Source: Microbispora rosea subsp. aerata
GTDB taxonomy: Bacteria; Actinomycetota; Actinomycetes; Streptosporangiales; Streptosporangiaceae
Length of the DNA stretch: 64,000 bases
Assembly: GCF_014647835.1 (NCBI RefSeq)
Contig: NZ_BMPY01000026.1
Span: 42,954-106,953 of the forward strand
Reading direction: 5' to 3'
In this document: piece by piece, positions 17,933 through 27,052 of the stretch
Numbering within the stretch: position 1 is the first letter of the stretch
Layout of the letters: each line of letters starts with the position of its first letter
The notes under the pieces: model-generated
Database searches by the model: none
What the model was told of the DNA's origin: nothing
Seen by the model: the letters and a program-made list of their open reading frames with translations, nothing else
Position numbers and translations under genes: made by a program

Positions 17933-20900
17933 TTGTCCGGCAACGCGAATGACCATGAAATTGCGATAATCGGCATCGGATGCCGCTTCCCGGGAGCCGC
18001 GAACGCCGCCGAGTTCTGGCAGCAGCTAAAACGCGGAACAGAGTCGATTACGTTTATCTCGCCCGAGGAAATGGACGCCGTCGGCGTGCCCCGGAAACTC
18101 CGCGAGGACCCCGACTACGTCCCGGCGCAGAGCGTGCTCACCGATTCCGAGCTGTTCGACGCGGATTTCTTCGGGATCAATCCCAGGGAAGCCACCGCCA
18201 TGGACCCGCAGCACCGCGTCATGCTGGAGTGCGCCTGGGAGGCGCTGGAAGACAGCGGCTACGACCCCAAGCGCGCCGGCGTCCGGGTGGGCGTCTTCGC
18301 CGGCTCCTACAAGAACGACTACGCCTCGTTGCTCCCGGCCGCGGCCGGCGCGGCGGAGCAGTTCATGTCGGGCGTCTCGAACGACGCGGACTATCTGGCC
18401 ACCCGGATCTCCTTCAAACTCGGGCTCACCGGTCCCTCGGTCTCCGTGCAGACCGCGTGCTCCACCTCGCTCGTCGCCGTCCACCTCGCCTGCGAGTCGC
18501 TGCTGTCGGGGTCGTGCGATCTCGCCCTGGCGGGCGGGGTGACGATCCGCTCGGGCGAGCCGCACGGCTATCTCCACCACGCCGGCGGCATCTATTCGCC
18601 GGACGGCCGCTGCCGCGCCTTCGACGCCGCCGCCGAGGGCACGGTGCCCGGTGAGGCGGCCGGGCTGGTCGTGTTGAAGAGGCTGGAGGACGCGCTGGCG
18701 GACGGCGACAGGATCCGCGCGGTCATCAAGGCGTCGGCGGCCGGCAACGACGGGGCGGACCGCGTGGGGTTCTCCGCGCCGGGCGTGATGGGCCAGTCGC
18801 GGATCATCCAGACCGCGCTCGACCGCTCCGGCGTCTCCCCCGACACGATCGGCTACGTCGAGGCGCACGGCAGCGGCACGCCGCTGGGCGACCGGATCGA
18901 GGTCGACGCCCTCACCCGGGCGTTCCGCGCGAGCGGCTGGTCGAACGGCAGGTGCTACATCGGCTCGGTCAAGACCAACATCGGGCACACCCACGCGGCG
19001 GCGGGGATCTCCGGCCTGATCAAGACCATCCTCATGCTGGAGAACCGGGAGATCCCGCCCAGCCTGCACTTTTCGACGCCGAACCCGCGGATCGACTTCG
19101 CCGGCTCCCCCTTCCGCGTCAGCACCGAACTCATGACCTGGGAGAGCGACGGCACGCCCCGCAGGGCGGGGGTGAGCTCCTTCGGCATGGGAGGCACCGG
19201 CGTCCACCTGGTGCTGGAGGAGGCGCCGCCCGCCACCCGGGACGAGGACGCCTCCGCGCGGCCGGCGGCCTGGCGGGTGCTGCCCCTGTCCGCCGCCGAC
19301 GCGACGGCCCTGGACGCCGCCGCGCAACGGCTGGCCGACCATCTCGAAAGCCACCCGGACGCCGATCTGGCCGAGGTCGCCCGTACGCTCCAGGTCGGGC
19401 GGCACGCCCTCGACCATCGCAGGGTGGTCCTCGCCCGCAGCCGGGAGCAGGCGATCGAGGCGCTGCGCAGCGGCGACCCGCGGCACGTCCACGGGTTCCG
19501 CGCGACCGGCCCGCGCCGTCGGGTGGCGTTCATGTTCCCCGGCCTGGGCGAGCAGTACGTGGACATGGGCCGCGGGCTGCACGAGTCGGAGCCGGTGTTC
19601 CGCCGCGAGCTCGACCGCTGCCTGGAGCTGCTGCGCGAGCGCTCCGGCCTGGATCTCGCCCCCGTGCTCTTCTTCCCCGAGGGCACCCGGCGCGACACCG
19701 GCGGCGAGACGGCCGGGCCCGACCTGCGGGCGATGCTCGGCCGCCGGAAGGACGACCGGGCCGCCCAGCGCGTCACGCTCGACGAGACCCGGTACGCGCA
19801 GCCGGCGATGTTCGCCGTGGAATACGCCCTGGCGCAGCTCTGGCTGTCGCGGGGGGTCGAGCCGGACGCGCTGATCGGCTACAGCCTCGGCGAGTATGTC
19901 GCGGCCACGCTGGCCGGGGTGTTCTCACTGGAGGACGCGCTGCACCTGGTCGCCGAGCGCGCCCGCCTGATCGAGGGGCTTCCCGGCGGGGCGATGCTCG
20001 CCGTGCAGCTGCCCGAGCAGGAGGTGCGGCCGCTGCTCGGGGCGGAGCTGTCGCTCGCCGCGATCAACGGCAGCGACCTGTGCGTCGTCGCCGGTCCCAC
20101 GCCCGCCGTCGACGAGCTTCAGGCGCGCCTCACCGGGGACGGCCTGGCGGCCCGCCAGCTCCGCACCACCCACGCGTTCCACTCCGGCATGATGGAGCCG
20201 CTGACGGCCGCTTTCATCGAACAGGTCGAGGCGGTCCCCCGGCGGCGGCCCGCCATTCCGTACCTGTCCAACGTCACGGGTGACTGGATCACCGACGCCG
20301 ACGCCGTCGACCCCGCCTACTACGCGCGGCACATGTGCCAGGCCGTACGGTTCGGGGCCGGCGTGGAGAAGCTCTGGCAGCAGCGGGGCAGGGTGTTGCT
20401 GGAGGTCGGGCCGGGCCAGTCGCTCGGGATGCTCGCGCAGCAGGCCCGGCCCCTCGACGCCGACCCCGGTGCGCTGGTCCTGCCCTCGCTGCCCGGCGTC
20501 TACGACCCCCGTACGGACGCGGAGGTCCTCGCGTCCACCACGGGCAAGCTGTGGCTGACCGGGGTGGACCTCGACTGGGACCGCGTGCAGCCCGAACGGC
20601 GCCGCGCCGTGCTGCCGACCTATCCGTTCCAGCGCCGCCGCTACTGGCCCGCGCAGACGGCCCACGAGACGCGGGACAAGGACACGCGCGCTCCCGCGCC
20701 GCCGGACGGGCGGCGCGAGCTCGCCGACTGGTTCCACGTGCCCGAGTGGGAGGCCCTGCCGCCGTTGACGCCGGCCGCCGAAGACCGGGAGCCTGCCCGC
20801 TGGCTGGTCTTCGCCGACGACCTCGGCGTCGGCGACCGGCTCGTACGGCGGCTGGCCGAGCGGGGTGAACGGGTGGTCGTGGTGCGGCGCGGGAAGGACT

Positions 20901-23554
20901 TCACCGCCCGCGACGACGGCTCGTACCTGATCGATCCGGGCAACGGCGACCATTACGACGAGCTGCTGCGCCGCCTGGGCGAGGAGGACGCGCCCACCAG
21001 GATCGCCCACCTCTGGCTGGTCGGCGAGGAGCTGGACGACCCGGCGGGCCGCGCCGCGGTCGAGGCCGCGCTGCGGGACGGGTTCGCCGGCCTGGTGTCC
21101 CTGGCCCAGGCGGTCGGCAGGCAGGCCCGCGCCGAGGCGATCGAGGTGTCGGTGATCTCCAGCGGGGCGCACGCCTTCGCCGAGGCCGAGCGGTCGCAGC
21201 CCGGCAAGGCCCTCGCCCTCGGGCCGTGCCGGGTGTGGCCCCTGGAGAACCCCTCCGTCGCCTGCCGCGCAATCGACGTCGGCACGCCCTCCGACGCCGC
21301 GGCGGCGCTGCGGACCGCCGATCGGCTCCTCGCCGAGATGGACAGGCCGATCCGGTCCGACACCGGCGTGGAGGTCCTCGCGCTGCGCGGGCGACGCCGC
21401 TGGGCACAGATCTTCCGCCCGGTCAGGCTGGACCGGCCCGCCCGCGAGGGGCTCTTCCGGACCGGCGGCACCTACCTGATCACCGGCGGGCTCGGCGGCA
21501 TCGGGCTGTCCCTCGCCACCCATCTGGCCGAGACCGTACGGGCGAACCTCGTGCTGGTGGGGAGGTCGGGGCTGCCGCCGCGCGAGGAGTGGCCGAAGTG
21601 GGCCGGCCGTCCGGCCGGAGATCCGGTCGCCGACCGCGTCAGGGCGGTGCGGCGGCTGGAGAGCGCCGGCGCGACCGTTGTGGTGGCGCAGGCCGACGTC
21701 ACCGACGACGCGCGGATGAGCCAGGTCGTCCGGGAGGCGGTCGAGCGGTTCGGCGCCGTCCACGGCGTCGTCCACGCCGCCGGAGTGCCCGGCGGCGGGC
21801 TGATCCAGCTCAAGGACCCCGGCGAGGCCGTCGCCGTCCTGGCGCCGAAGGTGCTGGGCGCGCTGACGCTGCGCCGAGTCTGCGAGCCGCTCGCGCTGGA
21901 CTTCCTCGTGATGTGCTCGTCGGGCATCGCCGTCACCGGCGGCGTCGGCCAGGTGGATTACTGCGCGGCGAACGCCTTCCTGGACGCCCTGGCGCACCAC
22001 GACGAGGAGGCCGGGCGGTGGCCGGTCGTCTCGATCAACTGGGACGCCTGGCGGGAGGTCGGCATGGCCGCCCGCGTCATCGGCGGAGCCGAGGGCGGGC
22101 CGGGTCTCGACCGCGAGATGCGCCATCCCTTCCTCGACGGGCGGCTGGCCGCCGACGACCGGCACTCGGTCTACGTCGGCTACTTCGACGCCGGGTCCTG
22201 GCTGGTGGACGAGCACCGCATGCTCGGCCGTCCGGTCGTGCCGGGAGTCGGGCACCTGGAGCTCGTCCGCGCCGCCTTCGCCGACGACCGCGGCCACGAG
22301 CACGGGGTCGAGCTGACGGACGTGACCTTCTACACCCCGATCGTGGTGCCCGAGGACGGCCGGGTCGAGGTGCGCGTCGTGCTCGAACGGGACGGCGGGG
22401 ACGGGGCGCGGTACGCCGTCGTCAGCAGCAGGGACGACCTCGACGCCGACGGGTCCGCCCGCTGGCAGCTCCACTCCTCGGGCCGGGTGGCGCCTCTCGG
22501 ACCGGCGGGACGCCGGCGGCTCGACATCGAGACGCTCGTCGCGCGTCCCGGCATGCGCGACTTGGGGAGCCCGGAGCACGAGGGCCCGATGGGGTTCGGG
22601 GCGCGGTCACGCTGCCTGGAACGCATGTGGGCGGGGGACGGCGAGTTCCTGGCCCGGCTCGCGCTGCCGCCGGCGTTCGCCTCCGACCTGGACGACCTGG
22701 GGCTCCACCCGGCGCTCATGGACATCTCGACCGCGTTCGTGGGACTGCATGTCGCCAAGGAGTTCCGCATCCCGATCTCGTACGGCCGGATCCGCGTCTT
22801 CGCTCCGCTCCCGGCGCACGTCTACAGCCACCAGGTGTACCGGGACGGCGACGAGGCCGGCAAGGAGACCGTGACCTCGGACGTCACCATCACCGACCTG
22901 GACGGCAACGAGCTGGTCGCGGCGGAGCAGTTCGTGCTCAAGAGGGTGCACGACCTCGACGGGCGGCTCACCGCGGCGGAGCGCGCCACGCCGGGGGAGG
23001 TCGAGATCTACCGGCATCCGGAAGTCTCCGGCGACGGCCGGGGAAGGTCCGGCGCGCCGGCCGGCTTCCTGCGGACCGCCCTCGACCACGGCATGTCGCC
23101 CCGGCAGGGGACGGAGGTGCTCGAACGGATCCTGGCGCACGACCTGCGGCCCCAGGTCCTGGTGAGCACGCGCGACCTGGCCACGGTGCTCGACGGGATC
23201 GCCCAGGCGCGGCACACGGACGACGCCGGCCTGCCCGAGTCCTCGCCGTCGGAAACCCCGGCGGCCCGCCATCCGCGCCCCGATCTGCTCACGCCGTACG
23301 AGGCGCCGCGGGACGGCGTCGAGGAGCGGCTGGCGAGCCTGTGGCAGGAGCTGTTGGGCGTGGAGAAGGTCGGCGTCCACGACCACTTCTTCGACCTGGG
23401 CGGGCACTCCCTGCTCGGGCTGCAGCTCGTGGCGCGGCTGCGGGCGGCCTTCGCGGTCGACCTGCCGATCGGCGCGATCTTCGACGCGCTGACCGTCGCC
23501 GACCTGGCGGGCGTCCTGCGCAAGGCGGGCACCGCGGAGCCCGCGGACGCCTAG
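17933..23554 (+). CDS. Single-module type I polyketide synthase, KS-AT-KR-DH-ACP
   Basis: A cytoplasmic multidomain enzyme of about 1,873 residues that performs one chain extension. The start is set at TTG 17933 (17930 is also possible) because GGAGGGGG at 17919-17926 fits it; an ATG at 17897 has no ribosome site. KS: Cys176 in TACSTS, His312 in EAHGSGT, His352 in TNIGHTHAAAG. AT: Ser651 in GYSLGEY, with HAFH at 747-750. KR: GGLGGIG near 1185, catalytic Tyr1343 in QVDYCAAN. DH after KR: His1428 in EHRMLGRPVVP and Asp1597 in HPALMD. ACP: Ser1826 in GGHSLLG. All catalytic residues are present. No loading domain or thioesterase exists, so starter and release must be supplied by other proteins. 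KR before DH is not the common order. HAFH usually marks malonyl use, but the adjacent cassette argues for hydroxymalonyl-ACP. Confidence 0.93.
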   Translation: MSGNANDHEIAIIGIGCRFPGAANAAEFWQQLKRGTESITFISPEEMDAVGVPRKLREDPDYVPAQSVLTDSELFDADFFGINPREATAMDPQHRVMLECAWEALEDSGYDPKRAGVRVGVFAGSYKNDYASLLPAAAGAAEQFMSGVSNDADYLATRISFKLGLTGPSVSVQTACSTSLVAVHLACESLLSGSCDLALAGGVTIRSGEPHGYLHHAGGIYSPDGRCRAFDAAAEGTVPGEAAGLVVLKRLEDALADGDRIRAVIKASAAGNDGADRVGFSAPGVMGQSRIIQTALDRSGVSPDTIGYVEAHGSGTPLGDRIEVDALTRAFRASGWSNGRCYIGSVKTNIGHTHAAAGISGLIKTILMLENREIPPSLHFSTPNPRIDFAGSPFRVSTELMTWESDGTPRRAGVSSFGMGGTGVHLVLEEAPPATRDEDASARPAAWRVLPLSAADATALDAAAQRLADHLESHPDADLAEVARTLQVGRHALDHRRVVLARSREQAIEALRSGDPRHVHGFRATGPRRRVAFMFPGLGEQYVDMGRGLHESEPVFRRELDRCLELLRERSGLDLAPVLFFPEGTRRDTGGETAGPDLRAMLGRRKDDRAAQRVTLDETRYAQPAMFAVEYALAQLWLSRGVEPDALIGYSLGEYVAATLAGVFSLEDALHLVAERARLIEGLPGGAMLAVQLPEQEVRPLLGAELSLAAINGSDLCVVAGPTPAVDELQARLTGDGLAARQLRTTHAFHSGMMEPLTAAFIEQVEAVPRRRPAIPYLSNVTGDWITDADAVDPAYYARHMCQAVRFGAGVEKLWQQRGRVLLEVGPGQSLGMLAQQARPLDADPGALVLPSLPGVYDPRTDAEVLASTTGKLWLTGVDLDWDRVQPERRRAVLPTYPFQRRRYWPAQTAHETRDKDTRAPAPPDGRRELADWFHVPEWEALPPLTPAAEDREPARWLVFADDLGVGDRLVRRLAERGERVVVVRRGKDFTARDDGSYLIDPGNGDHYDELLRRLGEEDAPTRIAHLWLVGEELDDPAGRAAVEAALRDGFAGLVSLAQAVGRQARAEAIEVSVISSGAHAFAEAERSQPGKALALGPCRVWPLENPSVACRAIDVGTPSDAAAALRTADRLLAEMDRPIRSDTGVEVLALRGRRRWAQIFRPVRLDRPAREGLFRTGGTYLITGGLGGIGLSLATHLAETVRANLVLVGRSGLPPREEWPKWAGRPAGDPVADRVRAVRRLESAGATVVVAQADVTDDARMSQVVREAVERFGAVHGVVHAAGVPGGGLIQLKDPGEAVAVLAPKVLGALTLRRVCEPLALDFLVMCSSGIAVTGGVGQVDYCAANAFLDALAHHDEEAGRWPVVSINWDAWREVGMAARVIGGAEGGPGLDREMRHPFLDGRLAADDRHSVYVGYFDAGSWLVDEHRMLGRPVVPGVGHLELVRAAFADDRGHEHGVELTDVTFYTPIVVPEDGRVEVRVVLERDGGDGARYAVVSSRDDLDADGSARWQLHSSGRVAPLGPAGRRRLDIETLVARPGMRDLGSPEHEGPMGFGARSRCLERMWAGDGEFLARLALPPAFASDLDDLGLHPALMDISTAFVGLHVAKEFRIPISYGRIRVFAPLPAHVYSHQVYRDGDEAGKETVTSDVTITDLDGNELVAAEQFVLKRVHDLDGRLTAAERATPGEVEIYRHPEVSGDGRGRSGAPAGFLRTALDHGMSPRQGTEVLERILAHDLRPQVLVSTRDLATVLDGIAQARHTDDAGLPESSPSETPAARHPRPDLLTPYEAPRDGVEERLASLWQELLGVEKVGVHDHFFDLGGHSLLGLQLVARLRAAFAVDLPIGAIFDALTVADLAGVLRKAGTAEPADA

Positions 23555-23560
23555 GAAGCC

Positions 23561-23600
23561 GATCCGAACGAGTCGATCCGAATGAGTCGATCTGAACGAG
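23561..23600. repeat. 14-bp tandem repeat between the PKS and dehydrogenase genes
   Basis: GATCCGAACGAGTC, GATCCGAATGAGTC and GATCTGAACGAG follow each other directly. The third unit runs into the ribosome site GAGAGG of the next gene. Confidence 0.75.
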
Positions 23601-23610
23601 AGGCATCGTG

Positions 23611-24489
23611 ATGGACACGGATGTGAAGTCCGTCGGCGTGATCGGCGCCGGCGTCATGGGCAGCGAAGTGGCGCAGGTCTTCGCCCAGGCGGGGTTCGAC
23701 GTCGTCCTGGTCGACGTGACGGCCGACGCCCTGGACCGGGCGCGCCAGACCATCGAGCGGAGCCTGCGCTTCCAGCGGATACTCAGCTCGCGGAGCGGCG
23801 GCTCGGCCTCCATGGGCACCGCCGACCGGGCCGCCGTGCTCGCCCGCATCGCTTTCACCACCGACCTGGCCGACGTCGCCGGCGTCGACTTCGTGATCGA
23901 GAACGTGACCGAGGACTGGGACGTCAAGCGGCCGGTGTTCCAGGCGCTCGACGGCCTGTGCAAACCGCACGTGGTGTTCGCGGTGAACACCTCCGTCATC
24001 CCGATCACCAAGGTCGGCGGCGTGACCCGGCGGCCCGACAAGATCGTCGGCGCCCATTTCATGAACCCGGTCTCGCTCAAGCCCATGGTGGAGGTGATCC
24101 GGGGGTTCCACACCAGCGACGAGACGATCGAGGCGATGCTGAGCCTGCTCGCCGCGATCGGCAAGGAAGGGGTCGTGGTCGCCGACTCCCCCGGCTTCGT
24201 CTCCAACCGCGTGCTGATGCTCACCGTCAACGAGGCCTGCTACCTGGTGCACGAGGGGGTGGCCGAGCCGGCCGAGATCGACCGGCTCTTCAAGGGGTGC
24301 TTCGGACACACGATGGGCCCGCTCGAGACCGCCGACCTCATCGGCCTGGACACGATCCTGCTGTCCATCGAGGGGCTTCTCGAGAACTTCGGCGACAGCA
24401 AATACCGGCCCTGCCCCCTGCTCAAGCAGATGGTCGACGCCGGCCTTCACGGACGTAAGAGCGGTCGCGGCTTCTACGACTACCGGTAG
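23611..24489 (+). CDS. 3-hydroxyacyl-CoA dehydrogenase family protein (FkbK/ZmaG-like)
   Basis: A 292-residue NAD-dependent dehydrogenase. The Rossmann loop reads GVIGAGVMGSEVAQVFAQAG, the AD partner helix follows, and the C-terminal domain has NPVSLKPMVEVIRG and SPGFVSNRVLMLTVNEA, normal for the family. In methoxymalonyl-ACP cassettes this enzyme oxidises the C3 hydroxyl of glyceryl-ACP to the aldehyde. ATG 23611 is 7 bases after GAGAGG; a GTG at 23608 is closer than usual. The next three genes complete the cassette, which supports this role over fatty-acid oxidation. Confidence 0.88.
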   Translation: MDTDVKSVGVIGAGVMGSEVAQVFAQAGFDVVLVDVTADALDRARQTIERSLRFQRILSSRSGGSASMGTADRAAVLARIAFTTDLADVAGVDFVIENVTEDWDVKRPVFQALDGLCKPHVVFAVNTSVIPITKVGGVTRRPDKIVGAHFMNPVSLKPMVEVIRGFHTSDETIEAMLSLLAAIGKEGVVVADSPGFVSNRVLMLTVNEACYLVHEGVAEPAEIDRLFKGCFGHTMGPLETADLIGLDTILLSIEGLLENFGDSKYRPCPLLKQMVDAGLHGRKSGRGFYDYR

Positions 24490-24539
24490 CCCGTGGTCGG
24501 GGCCGTGCCCTGCCCGCGGCGTATCTCGGAAGGAAGACA

Positions 24540-24791
24540 ATGACGGACGTCAAGGCAAAGATCACCGAATTCCTCGCCGGGCACTTCAAGAACCACGATC
24601 TGGCCGACGACGAGGACATCTTCGCCTCCGGATATGTGAACTCGCTGTTCGTCATGCAGCTCGTTCTCATGATCGAGAGGGAGTTCGCGATCACCGTGGA
24701 GGACGAGGACCTGGACTTCGCCAACTTCCGGTCCGTGAACGCGCTCGTGGACTTCGTGTCGCGCAAGCGGGCCGTACCGGTCGCCTCGTGA
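24540..24791 (+). CDS. Acyl carrier protein of the extender-unit cassette (FkbJ-like)
   Basis: An 83-residue free-standing carrier protein with the phosphopantetheine serine in SGYVNSLFVMQLV, helix II of the fold. The N-x-S context instead of D-S-L is typical of FkbJ and zwittermicin-type carrier proteins. It would carry the glyceryl, then semialdehyde, then hydroxymalonyl intermediate. The ribosome site GGAAGGAAG precedes ATG 24540. One base separates its stop from the next ATG. Confidence 0.9.
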   Translation: MTDVKAKITEFLAGHFKNHDLADDEDIFASGYVNSLFVMQLVLMIEREFAITVEDEDLDFANFRSVNALVDFVSRKRAVPVAS

Positions 24792-24792
24792 G

Positions 24793-25962
24793 ATGGGGGC
24801 GACGACGATGAGGGTCGGCGTCGAGTCTCTCTCGGACCGGCACGCCAAGGCCATGGAGTCGTTCCTGGAGTTCACGGCGAGCCGGATCGCGCCGTACGCC
24901 GGCGACTGGGACAACGCCAGGAGACTTCCCCGCGACGTGATCTCCGCGCTGGGAGAGGCGGGCCATCTCGGCGCCCTCGTGCCGGCCGAGTACGGCGGCA
25001 GCGGAATGGACCTGATCGAGTTCGGCCTGCTGAACGAGGCGATCGGCACGGGCTGCTCGTCGGTGCGGAGCGTCGTGACCGTCCACAGCATGGTGTGCCG
25101 GGCGGTCCAGCGCTGGGGCAGCCGGGAGCAGCGCGAACGATGGCTGCCCCGGCTGGCCTCCGGCGAGTGGGTCGGGGCCTTCGCGCTGAGCGAGCCCGGG
25201 GCCGGCAACGACGCCGCGCGCATCGGCACGACGGCGCGGCGGGACGGCGAGCACTACGTGCTCGACGGCACCAAGAAGTGGATCACCTACGCTCAGGCGG
25301 CCGACGTCTTCCTGGTCTTCGGTCACGACGAGGGCCGCTTCGCGGCGTTCCTCGTGGAGCGGGACACTCCGGGGCTGACCGTGGTGCCCATCGACGACGT
25401 GCTCGGCACGAGGGCGTCGATGCTCGCGGAGCTGCGCTTCACCGGCTGCCGCGTCCCGCGGACCGCGCTGCTGGGACGGGTCGGGTTCGGCCTGTCCGCC
25501 GTGGCCACCGACGCGCTGGAGATCGGCCGCTACAGCGTGGCGTGGGGATCGGTCGGGCTGGCCCAGGCGTGCCTGGAGGCGTCCGTCCGGTACGCCGGCG
25601 AGCGGCGGCAGTTCGGCGCTCCGCTCATCAAGCACCAGTTGATCCAGCGCCTGATCACGGACATGGCGACCTCGGTGTCGGCCGCCCGGCTGCTGTGCGT
25701 GCAGGCCGGGGAACTCAAGAGCGCCGATCACCCCGACGCGGTCACGGCCGTGTGGATGGCGAAATACTTCGCCTCCACCGCCGCCTCCCGGGCGGCCTCC
25801 GACGCGGTGCAGATCCAGGGGGCCAACGGCTGCGATCCCGCCGGATCGGCCCAGCGGCTTTTCCGCGACGCCAAGATCGCGGAAATCATCGAGGGCAGCA
25901 CCCAGATTCAGCAGACGACGATCGCGAGTCTCGTCTCGCAGGCCGGGGCGGGGGAGGACTGA
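24793..25962 (+). CDS. Acyl-CoA dehydrogenase-like flavoprotein (FkbI-like)
   Basis: A 389-residue flavoenzyme. Landmarks are EYGGSGMDLIEFGLLNEAIG, the flavin-binding FALSEPGAGNDAARIG, ERRQFGAPLIKHQ in the helical domain, and the catalytic base region KIAEIIEGSTQIQQ. In FkbI/ZmaE-type cassettes this enzyme oxidises the ACP-bound 2-hydroxymalonate semialdehyde to the acid. An internal ATG at 24808 is an alternative start. It sits between the ACP and FkbH-like genes, with almost no spacing. Confidence 0.9.
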   Translation: MGATTMRVGVESLSDRHAKAMESFLEFTASRIAPYAGDWDNARRLPRDVISALGEAGHLGALVPAEYGGSGMDLIEFGLLNEAIGTGCSSVRSVVTVHSMVCRAVQRWGSREQRERWLPRLASGEWVGAFALSEPGAGNDAARIGTTARRDGEHYVLDGTKKWITYAQAADVFLVFGHDEGRFAAFLVERDTPGLTVVPIDDVLGTRASMLAELRFTGCRVPRTALLGRVGFGLSAVATDALEIGRYSVAWGSVGLAQACLEASVRYAGERRQFGAPLIKHQLIQRLITDMATSVSAARLLCVQAGELKSADHPDAVTAVWMAKYFASTAASRAASDAVQIQGANGCDPAGSAQRLFRDAKIAEIIEGSTQIQQTTIASLVSQAGAGED

Positions 25963-25963
25963 C

Positions 25964-27040
25964 ATGGGTTCTCAGGACAGACCTCGCAAGACGGTCAAGT
26001 GCCTGGTGTGGGACCTCGACAACACCTTGTGGCGGGGGATCCTCCTGGAGGACGACGACGTCCGGCTCATCCCGGAGGCCGTGGCCGCTATCAAGGAACT
26101 CGACGCGCGGGGGATCCTCCACTCGATCGCCAGCCGCAACGACCACGACCTGGCCATGGCCAAGCTCAGGGAGTTCGGCCTGGACGAGTACTTCCTCTAC
26201 CCGAAGATCAACTGGAACGCGAAGTCGGCCTCCGTGAAGGAGATCGCTGGCGATCTCAACATCGGCGTCGACACGCTGGCCTTCATCGACGACCAGCCGT
26301 TCGAACGGGAGGAGGTCGCCTTCGCCCTGCCCGACGTCCTGTGCCTCGACGCGGCGGAGGTGTCCTCGCTGGCCGGCCGGGCCGAGTTCACCCCCCGCTA
26401 CGTCACCGAGGACTCGCGGCGGCGACGGGTGATGTACCGGGCCGACATGGAGCGCAACGCCGCGGAGACCGAGTTCGGCGGCCCGCAGGAGGCGTTCCTC
26501 GAAAGCCTGCGGATGCGTTTCGGCATCAAGGAGGCGACGGAGGACGACCTCCAGCGCGCCGAGGAGCTCACCGTCCGCACCAACCAGCTCAACACCACCG
26601 GTTACACCTACTCCTACGCCGAGCTCGACGCGTTCCGCGTGTCCGACCGGCACCTGCTGCTCACCTCCACGCTGGAGGACCGCTACGGCCCGTACGGCAC
26701 GATCGGGCTGGCCCTGGTGGAGAAGGGCGAGACGGCCTGGGTCCTCAAACTGCTGCTCATGTCCTGCCGGGTGATGTCCCGCGGCGTGGGCACGATCATG
26801 ATCAACCACATCAAACGGCTCGCCCGGGACGCCGGGGTCCGCCTGCTGGCCGAGTTCGTGCAGACCGGCCGCAACCGAATGATGTACGCCTCGTACAAGT
26901 TCAACAGATTCACCGAGATCGACCGCCGTGACGACTTCGTCATGTTCGAAGCGGACCTCGCGGAGATCCCCGCAGACCCTCCGTACGTGGAGGTCACGGC
27001 GTCAACCACCGAAAACTCGTCGAAGTCGTCTCTCTCCTAG
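25964..27040 (+). CDS. FkbH-like glyceryl transferase/phosphatase
   Basis: A 358-residue HAD-superfamily protein that takes the glyceryl group from 1,3-bisphosphoglycerate, removes the phosphate and loads it on the carrier protein. The HAD motif DLDNTLW (Asp17, Asp19) is present, followed by SRNDHDLA and FIDDQPFEREEV. The C-terminal GNAT-like half has VRTNQLNTTG and Cys268 in MSCRVMSRGVG, the residue expected to hold the glyceryl thioester. This gene type is a reliable marker for C3-derived extender or tetronate pathways; the presence of the two oxidation genes points to an extender unit. Confidence 0.93.
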   Translation: MGSQDRPRKTVKCLVWDLDNTLWRGILLEDDDVRLIPEAVAAIKELDARGILHSIASRNDHDLAMAKLREFGLDEYFLYPKINWNAKSASVKEIAGDLNIGVDTLAFIDDQPFEREEVAFALPDVLCLDAAEVSSLAGRAEFTPRYVTEDSRRRRVMYRADMERNAAETEFGGPQEAFLESLRMRFGIKEATEDDLQRAEELTVRTNQLNTTGYTYSYAELDAFRVSDRHLLLTSTLEDRYGPYGTIGLALVEKGETAWVLKLLLMSCRVMSRGVGTIMINHIKRLARDAGVRLLAEFVQTGRNRMMYASYKFNRFTEIDRRDDFVMFEADLAEIPADPPYVEVTASTTENSSKSSLS

Positions 27041-27052
27041 GAGCCGGTCCGA

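Noticed and set aside
19925-22579. Long minus-strand open frame opposite the PKS
   Set aside because: No family motif and no start context; the plus-strand PKS domains fully explain the sequence.
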